Assembly (NCBI GenBank): GCA_963809695.1
Contig: CAWEKI010000001.1
Location: forward strand, 34,149 to 98,148
Length of the DNA stretch: 64,000 nucleotides
Origin: JAGDMJ01 sp963809695
Lineage (GTDB): Bacteria > Bacteroidota > Ignavibacteria > UBA10030 > UBA6906
Reading direction: 5' to 3'
In this document: in pieces, positions 25,119 through 33,811 of the stretch
Position numbering within the stretch: the first letter of the stretch is position 1
Layout: the number at the start of each line of letters is the position of its first letter
Position numbers and translations under genes: made by a program
The notes under the pieces: model-generated
The model's input: the letters and a program-made list of their open reading frames with translations, nothing else
Told to the model about the DNA's origin: nothing
The model's database searches: none

Positions 25119-27899
25119 ATGGGCAAAAACGCTGAAGTAACACGACTTGACGAGGCCCGAACAAAGCGGGCTCTCTGGAAGAAATGGGGCCCCTACCTGA
25201 GCGAACGGCAGTGGGGGACTGTTCGGGAAGACTACAGCCACAGTGGCGACGCCTGGTCGTACTTCACACATGATCAGGCACGGTCGCGCGCATACCGCTG
25301 GGGTGAGGACGGACTTGCAGGGATCTCCGACGATCACCAGGTGCTCTGCTTCGCGCTTGCACTCTGGAATGGAAAGGACCCGATCCTGAAGGAGCGAGCT
25401 TTCGGGTTGAGCAACGGAGAAGGAAATCATGGCGAAGACGTCAAGGAGTATTACTTCTACCTTGACAGTACCCCCACGCATTCCTACATGAAATACCTCT
25501 ACAAGTATCCGCAGGCAGCGTTCCCCTATGCCGATCTTGTTGAGACAAACCGCAGGCGCTCCAAGCAGGAACTTGAGTACGAGTTGCTGGACACCGGTAT
25601 CTTTGATGGCGATCGGTACTTCGATGTGCTCGTTGAATATGCCAAGGGCGGCCCCGAAGACGTTCTCGTCAAGATCAGCGTGTCCAATCGCGGTCCGGAA
25701 CCGGCCGAGCTCCATGTGCTCCCGACACTATGGTTTCGCAATACCTGGTCCTGGCAGGGCGGTGGTACCAAGCCCATGCTTGCACAAACTGATCATGCGG
25801 GTGGGAGCGTTATGTCAGCCCGTCATACTGACCCACTCTTTCAGCAGTTCATGTCAGACTACAAGCTCTTCTGCGAGGGGACGCCAGCTCTACTGTTCAC
25901 TGAGAATGAGACCAACAACGAGAGGTTATTTGGCGGCACAAACGCTTCACCTTATGTCAAGGACGGCATCAACAACTATGTGGTGCGCGGAGAGAAAGAT
26001 GCGGTGAATCCCGCCAACAACGGAACAAAAGCCGCCGCACACTACCCGTTGACCATCAATGCTGGCGAGACCAGGATTGTCCGATTGCGCCTTGCGAGGG
26101 CAGTGCCGGATGCGGAAGGCACCCCCTTCCGGGAATATGACGATATCTTCGACAAGCGGATTCGCGAAGCCGATGAGTTCTATGACGGCATTACTCCGCC
26201 TGCGGTCAAAGCCGCTCCTGATCGGGCCCGTGTGTTGCGTCAGGCGCTTGCCGGCATGCTGTGGAGCAAGCAGTACTATTACTATGATCTCCATACGTGG
26301 CTGAAAGAACACAATACCGGACCGGGGTCGACACCTGCTACGCGCGGCGACCAGCGCAACGGCGCGTGGTTCCATATGCTGAACGACGATATTTTCTCGA
26401 TGCCAGATAAGTGGGAATACCCCTGGTATGCGGCGTGGGACCTCGCGTTCCACACGCTTCCTCTGGCGTCGGTGGACCCGGATTTTGCGAAGTCACAGCT
26501 GGGCCTTCTGCTGCGCAATGAGTATCTGCATCCGAACGGTCAGATACCAGCCTACGAGTGGAACTTCGGAGATGTCAATCCGCCTGTTCATGCCTATGCC
26601 ACCATCCAGATCTATTTACAGGATAAGGCCAGGAACAACGGAAAAGGCGATATCGCATTCCTGAAGGCTGCATTCGAAAAACTCCTGCTGAACCACACCT
26701 GGTGGGTGAATCGGAAGGATCGTTACGGGAGTAACGTTTTCGAAGGAGGCTTTCTAGGTCTGGACAATATCGGGGTCTTCGACCGGAGCGCTCCGCTACC
26801 GACAGGCGGGTATCTTGAGCAGGCAGACGGAACGGCCTGGATGGTCTTCTTCAGCCAGCAGATGGTTCGCATTGCCACGGAACTCGCGCTGCATGAGCCC
26901 CACTATGAGCAATTCGTCTCGAAGTTCGCCGAGAACACGATGTGGATCGCAGGGTCGATGGACCGGATCGGTGGGGGGAGTGAAGGGATGTGGGACGACG
27001 AGGATGGATTCTTCTATGACGTGCTGCGCCTTCCTGACGGTAACTCAATGCGGCTCAAAGTCCGGTCGATGGTTGGTCTCCTGCCGCTTGCGGCGGTGGC
27101 CATATTCGAAGAGGACATCTTGAAACAGCTCCCGACATTCAGAAAATATGCTGCAAGGTTCATGGCCCGTCATCCGGAGCTTGCTGCGAATGTGCATATT
27201 CCTACAGAGCCGGGCATGGGTGGCAGGCGCATGCTTTCCATCCTCAATGAAGACAAACTGCGTCGCATCCTGGCGCGTATGTTGGATGAGAACGAGTTCC
27301 TCGGTCCCCATGGCATTCGCGCCCTTTCGCGTTATCACCTGGATCACCCGTTCATTTTCAGGCAGGGCGACCAGGAGTTCAGTGTTTCGTATCTCCCGGC
27401 TGATTCCGACAGCGGTATGTTCGGCGGGAACTCCAACTGGAGAGGTCCTGTCTGGATGCCGGTGAACCTCATGTTGTACAACGCGCTTCTCCGGCTGGGT
27501 GCATACTATGGTGATTCATTCATGGTAGAGTGCCCGACCGGTTCCGGACGGCAGATGAACCTGATCGAGGTGGCGCACGAGCTTGCCGAGCGGCTGATCT
27601 CGACGTTCGAGCTGGATGGCGAGGGGCACCGGCCAGTCTTCGGCGGCATGGAGAAGTTCCGGAACGACCCGCTCTGGCGAGATTGCATACTGTTCAACGA
27701 GTATTTTCACGGCGACAACGGCGCTGGCATTGGCGCCAGCCATCAGACCGGCTGGACCGGCTGCATCGCCCGGATCATCCAGAGCAATGGGCTCATCACA
27801 AAAGAGATGGTGCAGGATAGTGATTTCGAGCGCAGGGTGTTGAAGGCCTCAGTGTCTGTTGAGTCTGATTCGCACAAAGTGAAGGAAACGCGCATATGA
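25119..27899 (+). CDS. MGH1/GH63-like glucosidase
   Basis: A 926-residue glycoside hydrolase of the GH63-like class. An N-terminal beta-rich part (to about 370) carries Gln-Trp-Gly-Thr-Val-Arg-Glu-Asp-Tyr-Ser. The (alpha/alpha)6 catalytic part has the Asp-Asp-Ile-Phe-Ser-Met-Pro-Asp-Lys-Trp-Glu-Tyr-Pro-Trp-Tyr-Ala-Ala-Trp-Asp segment, Asn-Trp-Arg-Gly-Pro-Val-Trp-Met-Pro and a late His-Gln-Thr-Gly-Trp-Thr. No signal peptide is present, so it acts in the cytoplasm. Relatives release glucose from glucosyl-glycerate or oligosaccharides. CAGGAGGATATTC precedes the ATG. Its stop overlaps the next start (ATGA), coupling it to a glucose dehydrogenase, which suggests glucose is the product. Confidence 0.88.
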   Translation: MGKNAEVTRLDEARTKRALWKKWGPYLSERQWGTVREDYSHSGDAWSYFTHDQARSRAYRWGEDGLAGISDDHQVLCFALALWNGKDPILKERAFGLSNGEGNHGEDVKEYYFYLDSTPTHSYMKYLYKYPQAAFPYADLVETNRRRSKQELEYELLDTGIFDGDRYFDVLVEYAKGGPEDVLVKISVSNRGPEPAELHVLPTLWFRNTWSWQGGGTKPMLAQTDHAGGSVMSARHTDPLFQQFMSDYKLFCEGTPALLFTENETNNERLFGGTNASPYVKDGINNYVVRGEKDAVNPANNGTKAAAHYPLTINAGETRIVRLRLARAVPDAEGTPFREYDDIFDKRIREADEFYDGITPPAVKAAPDRARVLRQALAGMLWSKQYYYYDLHTWLKEHNTGPGSTPATRGDQRNGAWFHMLNDDIFSMPDKWEYPWYAAWDLAFHTLPLASVDPDFAKSQLGLLLRNEYLHPNGQIPAYEWNFGDVNPPVHAYATIQIYLQDKARNNGKGDIAFLKAAFEKLLLNHTWWVNRKDRYGSNVFEGGFLGLDNIGVFDRSAPLPTGGYLEQADGTAWMVFFSQQMVRIATELALHEPHYEQFVSKFAENTMWIAGSMDRIGGGSEGMWDDEDGFFYDVLRLPDGNSMRLKVRSMVGLLPLAAVAIFEEDILKQLPTFRKYAARFMARHPELAANVHIPTEPGMGGRRMLSILNEDKLRRILARMLDENEFLGPHGIRALSRYHLDHPFIFRQGDQEFSVSYLPADSDSGMFGGNSNWRGPVWMPVNLMLYNALLRLGAYYGDSFMVECPTGSGRQMNLIEVAHELAERLISTFELDGEGHRPVFGGMEKFRNDPLWRDCILFNEYFHGDNGAGIGASHQTGWTGCIARIIQSNGLITKEMVQDSDFERRVLKASVSVESDSHKVKETRI

Positions 27900-28945
27900 A
27901 GGCTATTACCGTAGAGCCCTTGAAACCGGGGACTGCTCAACTGGAGGAGATCCCGGAACCCGATGTTCACCAGGGATCGGTTCTGGTCGAAGCAGTGGCG
28001 GTGGGCGTTTGTGGCACTGATGTCGAGATTGTGGAAGGAAAGTATGGCTGGGCTCCTCCAGGTAGGACCCGCCTCGTTCTCGGCCACGAATCTCTCGGCC
28101 GCGTGCTCGACCCGGGTCTGTCCGGCGGGCTGAAGAAGGGTGATCTCGTCGTGGGCATTGTCCGGCGTCCTGACCCCGTTCCGTGTCCCAATTGCGGAGT
28201 GGGGGAGTGGGACATGTGTCGCAATGGCCAGTACACCGAGAGGGGGATCAAACAGATTGACGGTTACATGTCGGAGCGCTGGAGGATCGAACCCGAGTAC
28301 GCGATGAAAGTAGATCCTACTCTGGGAATTCTCGGCGTGCTACTTGAACCGACAACAGTTGTGGCCAAGGCGTGGGAGATGGTCAAGGCGATAGGCCAGC
28401 GCTCTTTCTGGGAGCCGCAAAATGTGCTTGTAACAGGTGCTGGGCCTATTGGCCTGCTGGCGGCTCTCATCGGGGTGCAAAAGGGGCTGGATGTCCATGT
28501 CCTGGATCGCGTCACATCGGGTCCCAAGGTGGAACTGGTGAAGGCTCTTGGTGCAACCTACCATTCGGGCTCTGTTAAGGACGTCGGCTTCGAGCCGGAT
28601 ATTATTGTCGAGTGTACCGGTGTGGGGCAAGTCGTCGCCGAATCCATACTTAAGGTGGGGGCCGGTGGAATCGTATGTCTCACGGGTGTCGGAAGCGGTG
28701 GTGCGGCAGCGGGATCGGCCATTGCAGATGTTGCAGCGGGAGCTGTGCTGAGGAATAACGTAATCGTTGGAAGTGTGAATGCCAACAAGAGGCACTGGTA
28801 CAAGGCCGGTCAAGCGTTGGCCCAGGCTGATCGGGCATGGCTGGCACGGCTCCTCACGAGACGCGAAAGACCGGAGAATTTCAGCAAGGCTTTAAATCGA
28901 CAACCCGATGACATCAAGGTTATCATTCAGTTCTCAGATCTGTAG
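27896..28945 (+). CDS. Zinc-type glucose 1-dehydrogenase
   Basis: A 349-residue medium-chain dehydrogenase of the archaeal-type glucose dehydrogenase group. Zinc ligands are in Val-Cys-Gly-Thr-Asp (about 39) and Gly-His-Glu-Ser-Leu-Gly-Arg (about 65). A Cys-rich loop (Cys-Pro-Asn-Cys-Gly-x6-Met-Cys) is near 100, and the nucleotide loop is Gly-Ala-Gly-Pro-Ile-Gly-Leu-Leu-Ala. The C-terminal Asn-Val-Ile-Val-Gly-Ser-Val-Asn-Ala-Asn-Lys is typical of the family. It would oxidise glucose to gluconolactone with NAD(P)+. It overlaps the glucosidase by four bases and lies 13 bp before the aquaporin. Confidence 0.88.
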   Translation: MKAITVEPLKPGTAQLEEIPEPDVHQGSVLVEAVAVGVCGTDVEIVEGKYGWAPPGRTRLVLGHESLGRVLDPGLSGGLKKGDLVVGIVRRPDPVPCPNCGVGEWDMCRNGQYTERGIKQIDGYMSERWRIEPEYAMKVDPTLGILGVLLEPTTVVAKAWEMVKAIGQRSFWEPQNVLVTGAGPIGLLAALIGVQKGLDVHVLDRVTSGPKVELVKALGATYHSGSVKDVGFEPDIIVECTGVGQVVAESILKVGAGGIVCLTGVGSGGAAAGSAIADVAAGAVLRNNVIVGSVNANKRHWYKAGQALAQADRAWLARLLTRRERPENFSKALNRQPDDIKVIIQFSDL

Positions 28946-28958
28946 TCGGCAACCGTGA

Positions 28959-29738
28959 ATGACAATGGATAGCAGCACGCACAGGGCATTCCCGTGGCAG
29001 GTATACCTCTCAGAACTCATTGGTACAGCAGCCCTCCTTCTGGTGGGGCTGTCGCTGGTGATTGCCATGTTTGGAAGTGGCAGCCCGATCCCCGGGCTCA
29101 TGCCGAACGATGCTCTGCGCCGGGCAATCACGGGATTTCTGTTCGGCACAACAGGGGCACTCATCGCGCTCTCTCCGGTCGGCAAGAGAAGCGGCGCACA
29201 CATCAACCCGGTGGTCACCCTCGGATTCCGGCTCGCAGGAAAACTCGAATTGAATGTGGCGCTGGGGTACATCGCTGCACAGCTTCTCGGCGGGATACTG
29301 GGCTGTATCCCACTTCTCCTCTGGGGAACGACCGGCCTCAGTGTTGCCTACGGAGCTACGTTACCCGGAGTGGGGTACAGTACATTGACCGTTGTGATGG
29401 GTGAAGTGGCGACGACCTTTGCGATGGTCTCCCTCCTGGTGCTGTTCCTGGCATTCCGGAAGATCCGCCGATTCACACCGGCCCTTTTTCCGCCCCTCTA
29501 TTCGATCATGGTCTGGGCCGAGTCGCCGATATCGGGTACGAGTACCAATCCGGCCAGGAGCCTCGGTCCTGCTGTGGTCTCAGGACAGTGGGAGGGGTGG
29601 TGGATCTACTGGGTAGGACCGGTGCTCGGGGCACTTCTGGCGATGCTTGCGTGCAGTTTTCTTGTCAAGAAGATTGAGGTGGCAAAGCTTTATCATTTCG
29701 ACAGTGATCGTGACAGACTATTTCGAAAATCTCAATAA
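28959..29738 (+). CDS. Aquaporin-family (MIP) channel
   Basis: A 259-residue MIP-family channel with six membrane helices and both pore boxes: His-Ile-Asn-Pro-Val-Val-Thr (NPV) near 86 and Ser-Thr-Asn-Pro-Ala-Arg-Ser (NPA) near 195. The first Ala is replaced by Val, a variation seen in some solute-conducting members. It could pass water, glycerol or small neutral solutes. No clear ribosome site precedes the ATG; an in-frame ATG at 28965 is an alternative. It is 12 bp from the next gene and belongs to the same transcription unit. Confidence 0.9.
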   Translation: MTMDSSTHRAFPWQVYLSELIGTAALLLVGLSLVIAMFGSGSPIPGLMPNDALRRAITGFLFGTTGALIALSPVGKRSGAHINPVVTLGFRLAGKLELNVALGYIAAQLLGGILGCIPLLLWGTTGLSVAYGATLPGVGYSTLTVVMGEVATTFAMVSLLVLFLAFRKIRRFTPALFPPLYSIMVWAESPISGTSTNPARSLGPAVVSGQWEGWWIYWVGPVLGALLAMLACSFLVKKIEVAKLYHFDSDRDRLFRKSQ

Positions 29739-29750
29739 GGAGAATGTCCC

Positions 29751-31436
29751 ATGAAAGTCATCATCGTTGGTGGAGTAGCCGGGGGTGCGTCGTGTGCGGC
29801 GCGTCTGCGCAGACTGGAGGAGAAGGCTGAAATCGTCCTCGTGGAACGCGGACCGTATGTCTCATACGCGAACTGCGGCCTTCCGTACCATGTCGGGGGT
29901 TCGATCGAGCAAGAGGGGAGCCTCCTGGTGGCGACGGAGGAGATGTTCCGGGCAGTGTTCGCGGTTGATTGCCGAACGAACTGCGAGGTGGTCGGGATCT
30001 CGGCAAAGGCGAAAACAGTGGACCTGAAGAACACCCAAACGGGTACAGTCACGACAGAGAAATATGACAAGCTTGTGCTTTCCCCCGGTGCGGCGCCGAT
30101 CCGCCCGCCGCTTCCCGGTATCGACCTTCCGGGCGTGTTCTCTGTGAGAACCGTGCCTGACGCACGTGAGATCCGCCAGTGGCTTGACCGGGACTCGGAC
30201 CGTTCCGTAGGGAATCCCTTCACAGGCGTCGACACGGTGTCGAAGCCAAAACATGCGGTAGTGGTCGGAGGAGGGTTCATTGGTCTGGAGATGGTCGAAA
30301 ACTTCGTGGACCGCGGGCTTGGTGTCACGCTCTTGGAGAAGCTCGATCAGGTCATGCCGCCGCTCGATCCCGAAATGGCGCGCCTGGTGGAGCGCTACCT
30401 GGTCAGGCACGGCGTTCAGCTTGTGCTCAATGATGGTGTTGCCGGATTCCGTAAGCCGGCTGCCGGGGGGCTGGAAGTCATGACGGAATCAGGCAAGGCC
30501 TTCCCGGCGGACATCGTGATCCTGGCCATCGGTGTGCGTCCGGAAACCGCGCTGGCGAAGATGGCTGGCATCGAGATCGGGAAGCGGGGCGGGATTCGGG
30601 TCGATGAGCAAATGCGTACGTCCGATCCGGATATCTTTGCCGTCGGCGATGCGGTGGAAGTCAAGGACTTTGTGACAGGACAGTGGACGCTCATCCCGCT
30701 CGCCGGGCCGGCAAATCGCCAAGGGCGGATTGTCGCTGACGTGATCGCCGGCCGCACATCCCGATTCCGGGGGACGCAGGGAACCTCGATCTGCAAGCTC
30801 TTCGATGCGGCGATCGCTCAGACCGGCGTCAGCGAGAAAATGCTGAAGCAGCTGGGTGACGCCGATTACGAGAAGATCTATCTCTACCCGAACTCGCACG
30901 CGGGGTACTACCCGGGTGCCAAGCTGCTCCCCATGAAGGTCATATTCCGGAAGTCGAACGGTCGGCTCCTCGGGGCGCAAGTGCTTGGCGAGGATGGGGT
31001 CGCCAAACGGATCGATTCCTTTGCCATGGCGATCCAGATGGGGTGCACGATCTACGACCTGGAGGAATCGGAGTTGAGTTACGCGCCGCCGTTCGGCAGT
31101 GCCAAGGACCCGGTGAACTTCGCGGGCATGGTCGCGGCCGATATTCTCCGGGGCGACATGCCGATCACCCACTGGGAGTCGTTGAATGGCGCTTTCCTGC
31201 TTGATGTACGGAATCCGCAGGAAGTGGACGCTGAGGCGGTTCCTGGCGCGGTCAACATCCCGCTGCCTCAACTCCGCGCCCGCTTGGGTGACCTTCCCCG
31301 CGATCGGGAAATCAACATTATTTGTCGATCGGCGGTGCGAGCCTATTTTGCGACGCGGATTCTCCTGCAAAGTGGGTTCAAGGCAAAGAATATTTCCGGC
31401 GGCATGCTGGCACGGTCGCATTGTACCGGGGATTGA
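29751..31436 (+). CDS. CoA-disulfide-reductase-like flavoprotein fused to rhodanese (copy 1)
   Basis: A 561-residue fusion. Residues 1-450 are a pyridine nucleotide-disulfide oxidoreductase with FAD loop Gly-Gly-Val-Ala-Gly-Gly-Ala-Ser, single redox Cys42 in Tyr-Ala-Asn-Cys-Gly-Leu-Pro-Tyr, an NAD(P) loop Val-Gly-Gly-Gly-Phe-Ile-Gly-Leu-Glu and Phe-Ala-Val-Gly-Asp-Ala. Residues 470-555 are a rhodanese with active Cys in Ile-Cys-Arg-Ser-Ala-Val-Arg-Ala. CoADR-rhodanese fusions are known to reduce CoA persulfide, polysulfide or elemental sulfur. AAGGAG precedes the ATG. A close paralogue is at 37662 in module 2. Confidence 0.92.
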   Translation: MKVIIVGGVAGGASCAARLRRLEEKAEIVLVERGPYVSYANCGLPYHVGGSIEQEGSLLVATEEMFRAVFAVDCRTNCEVVGISAKAKTVDLKNTQTGTVTTEKYDKLVLSPGAAPIRPPLPGIDLPGVFSVRTVPDAREIRQWLDRDSDRSVGNPFTGVDTVSKPKHAVVVGGGFIGLEMVENFVDRGLGVTLLEKLDQVMPPLDPEMARLVERYLVRHGVQLVLNDGVAGFRKPAAGGLEVMTESGKAFPADIVILAIGVRPETALAKMAGIEIGKRGGIRVDEQMRTSDPDIFAVGDAVEVKDFVTGQWTLIPLAGPANRQGRIVADVIAGRTSRFRGTQGTSICKLFDAAIAQTGVSEKMLKQLGDADYEKIYLYPNSHAGYYPGAKLLPMKVIFRKSNGRLLGAQVLGEDGVAKRIDSFAMAIQMGCTIYDLEESELSYAPPFGSAKDPVNFAGMVAADILRGDMPITHWESLNGAFLLDVRNPQEVDAEAVPGAVNIPLPQLRARLGDLPRDREINIICRSAVRAYFATRILLQSGFKAKNISGGMLARSHCTGD

Positions 31437-31502
31437 GTTCGCCCTGTACATGTCAGGGGCAGTTCTTCGCGTGATGGACTAAGCATACATTCAGGAGGAG
31501 TG

Positions 31503-32692
31503 ATGCCCGAACCCGAGGTCCCGCAGGAAACACCCGACTTCTCACTGGTCCTGGGTGGTCCACTGTTTCAGCTGTTCCGACGGACACATCTGTCCGGAGC
31601 TGGATTGGAGCTGATGAAGCGGCGGATCGTGTTCATCGCTCTTTTCGCGTGGCTGCCGTTGCTGGTGTTGGCCTTACTGAGTGGGCGCGCTTTGGGTGGC
31701 GGAGTCAAAATCCCGTTCTTGTTCGACATCGAGACACATGCTCGATTCCTGATCGCACTGCCGGTATTAATTGCAGCGGAAGTGATCGTCCACCGTCATA
31801 TCCGACCGGTGGTTCAACAGTTCATGGCGCGGCGCATGATCGTCGCGGAGCAAGTTCCGAAATTTCATGCGGACATCAAGTCGGCAATGCGAGTGCGCAA
31901 CTCGCCTGTGGTGGAATTGGCATTGCTTGTTTTCGTTTACACGCTAGGACATTGGACTTGGCGGGACGGGGTTGCAATGGAACAGGCAAGTTGGTATGCA
32001 ATGCCGGACGGGAAGAGCCTCAATCTCACCTATGCCGGTTACTGGTTGGCCTTCGTCAGCGTACCGCTGTTTCAGTTTATCCTGTTGCGCTGGTATTTGC
32101 GGCTTTTGACCTGGTCCTGGCTCTTGTGGCGTATCTCGAAATTGAGCCTGCGGCTCACCCCTACTCACCCGGATCGGGCCGGCGGGCTGGGCTTTCTGGG
32201 TGATAGTGCCCACGCCTTCGCGCCGATCCTCTTTGCCCAGGGCGCACTTCTTGCAGGGTTGATCGCCAGCCGGATCTGCTACGACGGTCAGGCCTTGATG
32301 ACATTCAAGGGAGAGGCCTTAGGGTTCGTGATCGTTTTTGTTCTCTTCATCCTGGGCCCACTCACGGTCTTTTCCGGCCATCTCGCACGAGCAAAGCGAA
32401 AGGGCTTGCGCGAGTACGGAATGCTCGCCAGCCGCTAGTGCAGGAATTTGATGATAAGTGGGTCCAGGGGGGTGCATCCGGTACTGAGGAACTCCTGGGG
32501 AGCGGCGATATTCAATCACTGGCCGATCTGGGAAACAGTATTGCGACCGTGCGTGGGATGCGCCTCGTGCCTTTCGGACCAAATGCCGTGATAACGCTGG
32601 CAGTAGTGACCGTGGCGCCTCTGCTCCCCCTGACGCTGACAATCTTCTCAGCTGAGGAGTTGCTGCTCAAGGTGATCCAGATACTATTGTGA
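31503..32692 (+). pseudogene. Polytopic membrane protein split by a one-base frameshift
   Basis: The first frame (31503-32438, 311 residues) is a membrane protein with about six hydrophobic helices and the cytoplasmic segment Thr-Pro-Thr-His-Pro-Asp-Arg-Ala-Gly-Gly-Leu-Gly-Phe-Leu. It stops at TAG just after Leu-Ala-Ser-Arg. The other frame continues at once with Val-Gln-Glu-Phe-Asp-Asp-Lys-Trp and ends with a last membrane helix at 32692. Adding one base near 32437 restores a single protein of about 396 residues. Either the gene is recently broken or the base is a sequencing error. AGGAGG supports the ATG at 31503. The family is uncharacterised. Confidence 0.75.
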
Positions 32693-32774
32693 TCCAGCAA
32701 GTAGGGGGAAATATACACCGCCATCAAAGAAGCGGGAGATTTCGTTCAGACGCCCAAATTCTGCCTTATCCGGT

Positions 32775-32925
32775 AGGGGAGGGTGATCGTCCGGACGCAT
32801 CGTGGACACCTATTACAAATGCTCCAAGCTGAGCCGGAATCTTGTCCACCTGTTATCTGCAGCGATCGGCAATCTTCTGCCTCGGCAAAAGAAGACAATC
32901 ATTTGTAGGGCGTCCTCGGAATAAA
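32775..32925 (+). repeat. Dispersed repeat, partial copy D
   Basis: The 3' half of the 300-bp repeat: GCCGGAATCTTGTCCACCTG, a diverged middle, and TGTAGGGCGTCCTCGGAA. The stretch 32693-33811 holds no gene; it carries this copy, the paired repeat at 33009, copy E, a short hairpin and the 135-bp inverted-repeat element. Confidence 0.6.
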
Positions 32926-33008
32926 TTCGGGCACTCAGAAAATTCAGACCGCGCATCTCTCACAGCGCGAGATTTGAACCACTTCATCACACGTCGGTGG
33001 ATAAAATC

Positions 33009-33034
33009 ATGCGCCCTTATTGCGCCCTTGGTGC
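33009..33034 (+). repeat. Paired GCGCCCTT repeat, copy 1
   Basis: ATGCGCCCTTATTGCGCCC followed by TTGGTGCC: two direct GCGCCCTT units eleven bases apart. Identical pairs are at 48351, 54879 and 62519, each preceded by an A-rich stretch ending TCAT or CCAT. Confidence 0.7.
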
Positions 33035-33179
33035 CGCCTTCTTCAGTGTTGATCATCTGCAATCACTTCAACGTCAAGACTTTTTTTGTTTCCTGCCGTT
33101 CCTTGACTGGACCGCGCTGCATGTTGGTGGTGGATGACGATCAGTTCGGTCGTGGATCCATGATGCATTCCTCTCATTG

Positions 33180-33275
33180 CGCCGGAACCTTGTCCACCTG
33201 TTATATGGCCTCCTCGGCTGACACATGGGGGGTCGGCTCCGGGAGATCACGGCTCGTGGTGCATCCTAGAAAGGG
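33180..33275 (+). repeat. Dispersed repeat, partial copy E
   Basis: GCCGGAACCTTGTCCACCTG, TTATATGGCCTCCTCGGCTGACA, and GGGAGATCACGGCTCGTGGTGCATCC align with the last 95 bases of copy A. Confidence 0.65.
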
Positions 33276-33350
33276 CCCCGAGCGAGCGAATTCTAGTGAG
33301 CGAGCCGAGGGACCTCGGAACCATGAATTTCACATGAGAACGAGTAGACT

Positions 33351-33382
33351 CGCCCCACCAAAACACAAGGTGGGGCGAGTCT
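33351..33382 (+). repeat. GACTCGCCCCACC hairpin
   Basis: GACTCGCCCCACC and GGTGGGGCGAGTC form a 13-base stem around AAAACACAA. A similar hairpin (GACTCGCCCCACC, GGTGGGGCGA, then a T-run) is at 49404-49440. Confidence 0.6.
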
Positions 33383-33542
33383 ATTTCCTTGGTGGGGAAG
33401 ATGCGACTCGCTCAGGGCATTGCCCCGACCTTTGCCTCCGGGGAACTGGGCGAGCGGGAGGAGGGGTTGCGGCCTAAGCCCCTTTCGTTCTTCCGCGGGC
33501 CCGCCAAGCATTTGTAGCTACAGGAGCTCCCCGCAACTTATA

Positions 33543-33677
33543 GACATTCCCCATTTTCCAGGAAAACTCTGTGGGTTTTCCTGAACACCTGGTGGAAGCA
33601 GGTTCCTGGAACCATCCTGGAACCTTCCTGGAACGTTCCTGGAACGATCTTGGAGCCACGTGCAAATGGGGAATGTC
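33543..33677. repeat. 135-bp element with 14-bp terminal inverted repeats and 11-bp tandem repeats
   Basis: GACATTCCCCATTT (33543-33556) and AAATGGGGAATGTC (33664-33677) are perfect inverted repeats. Between them are an internal stem (CAGGAAAAC at 33559, GTTTTCCTG at 33575) and five tandem 11-bp units of the form CsTTCCTGGAA (33601-33655). It lies 135 bp before the second sigma-54 activator and has no coding potential. It could be a small non-autonomous element or a structured regulatory region. Confidence 0.7.
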
Positions 33678-33811
33678 CATCGCAACTTCTTTTGCATCTC
33701 AAATGGATTTTGGATAATTTCCTGTTGACGCAATTTCTCGGGCGCCGAATCAGTCCCGGCAGCACCTCGGTAGCCCTTGCGATACCGACAACCCCATCAT
33801 CTGAAGCAAGT

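Noticed and set aside
33601..33655. CRISPR-like short regular repeats
   Set aside because: The period is 11 bp with no spacers and there are no cas genes; it is a simple tandem array inside an inverted-repeat element.
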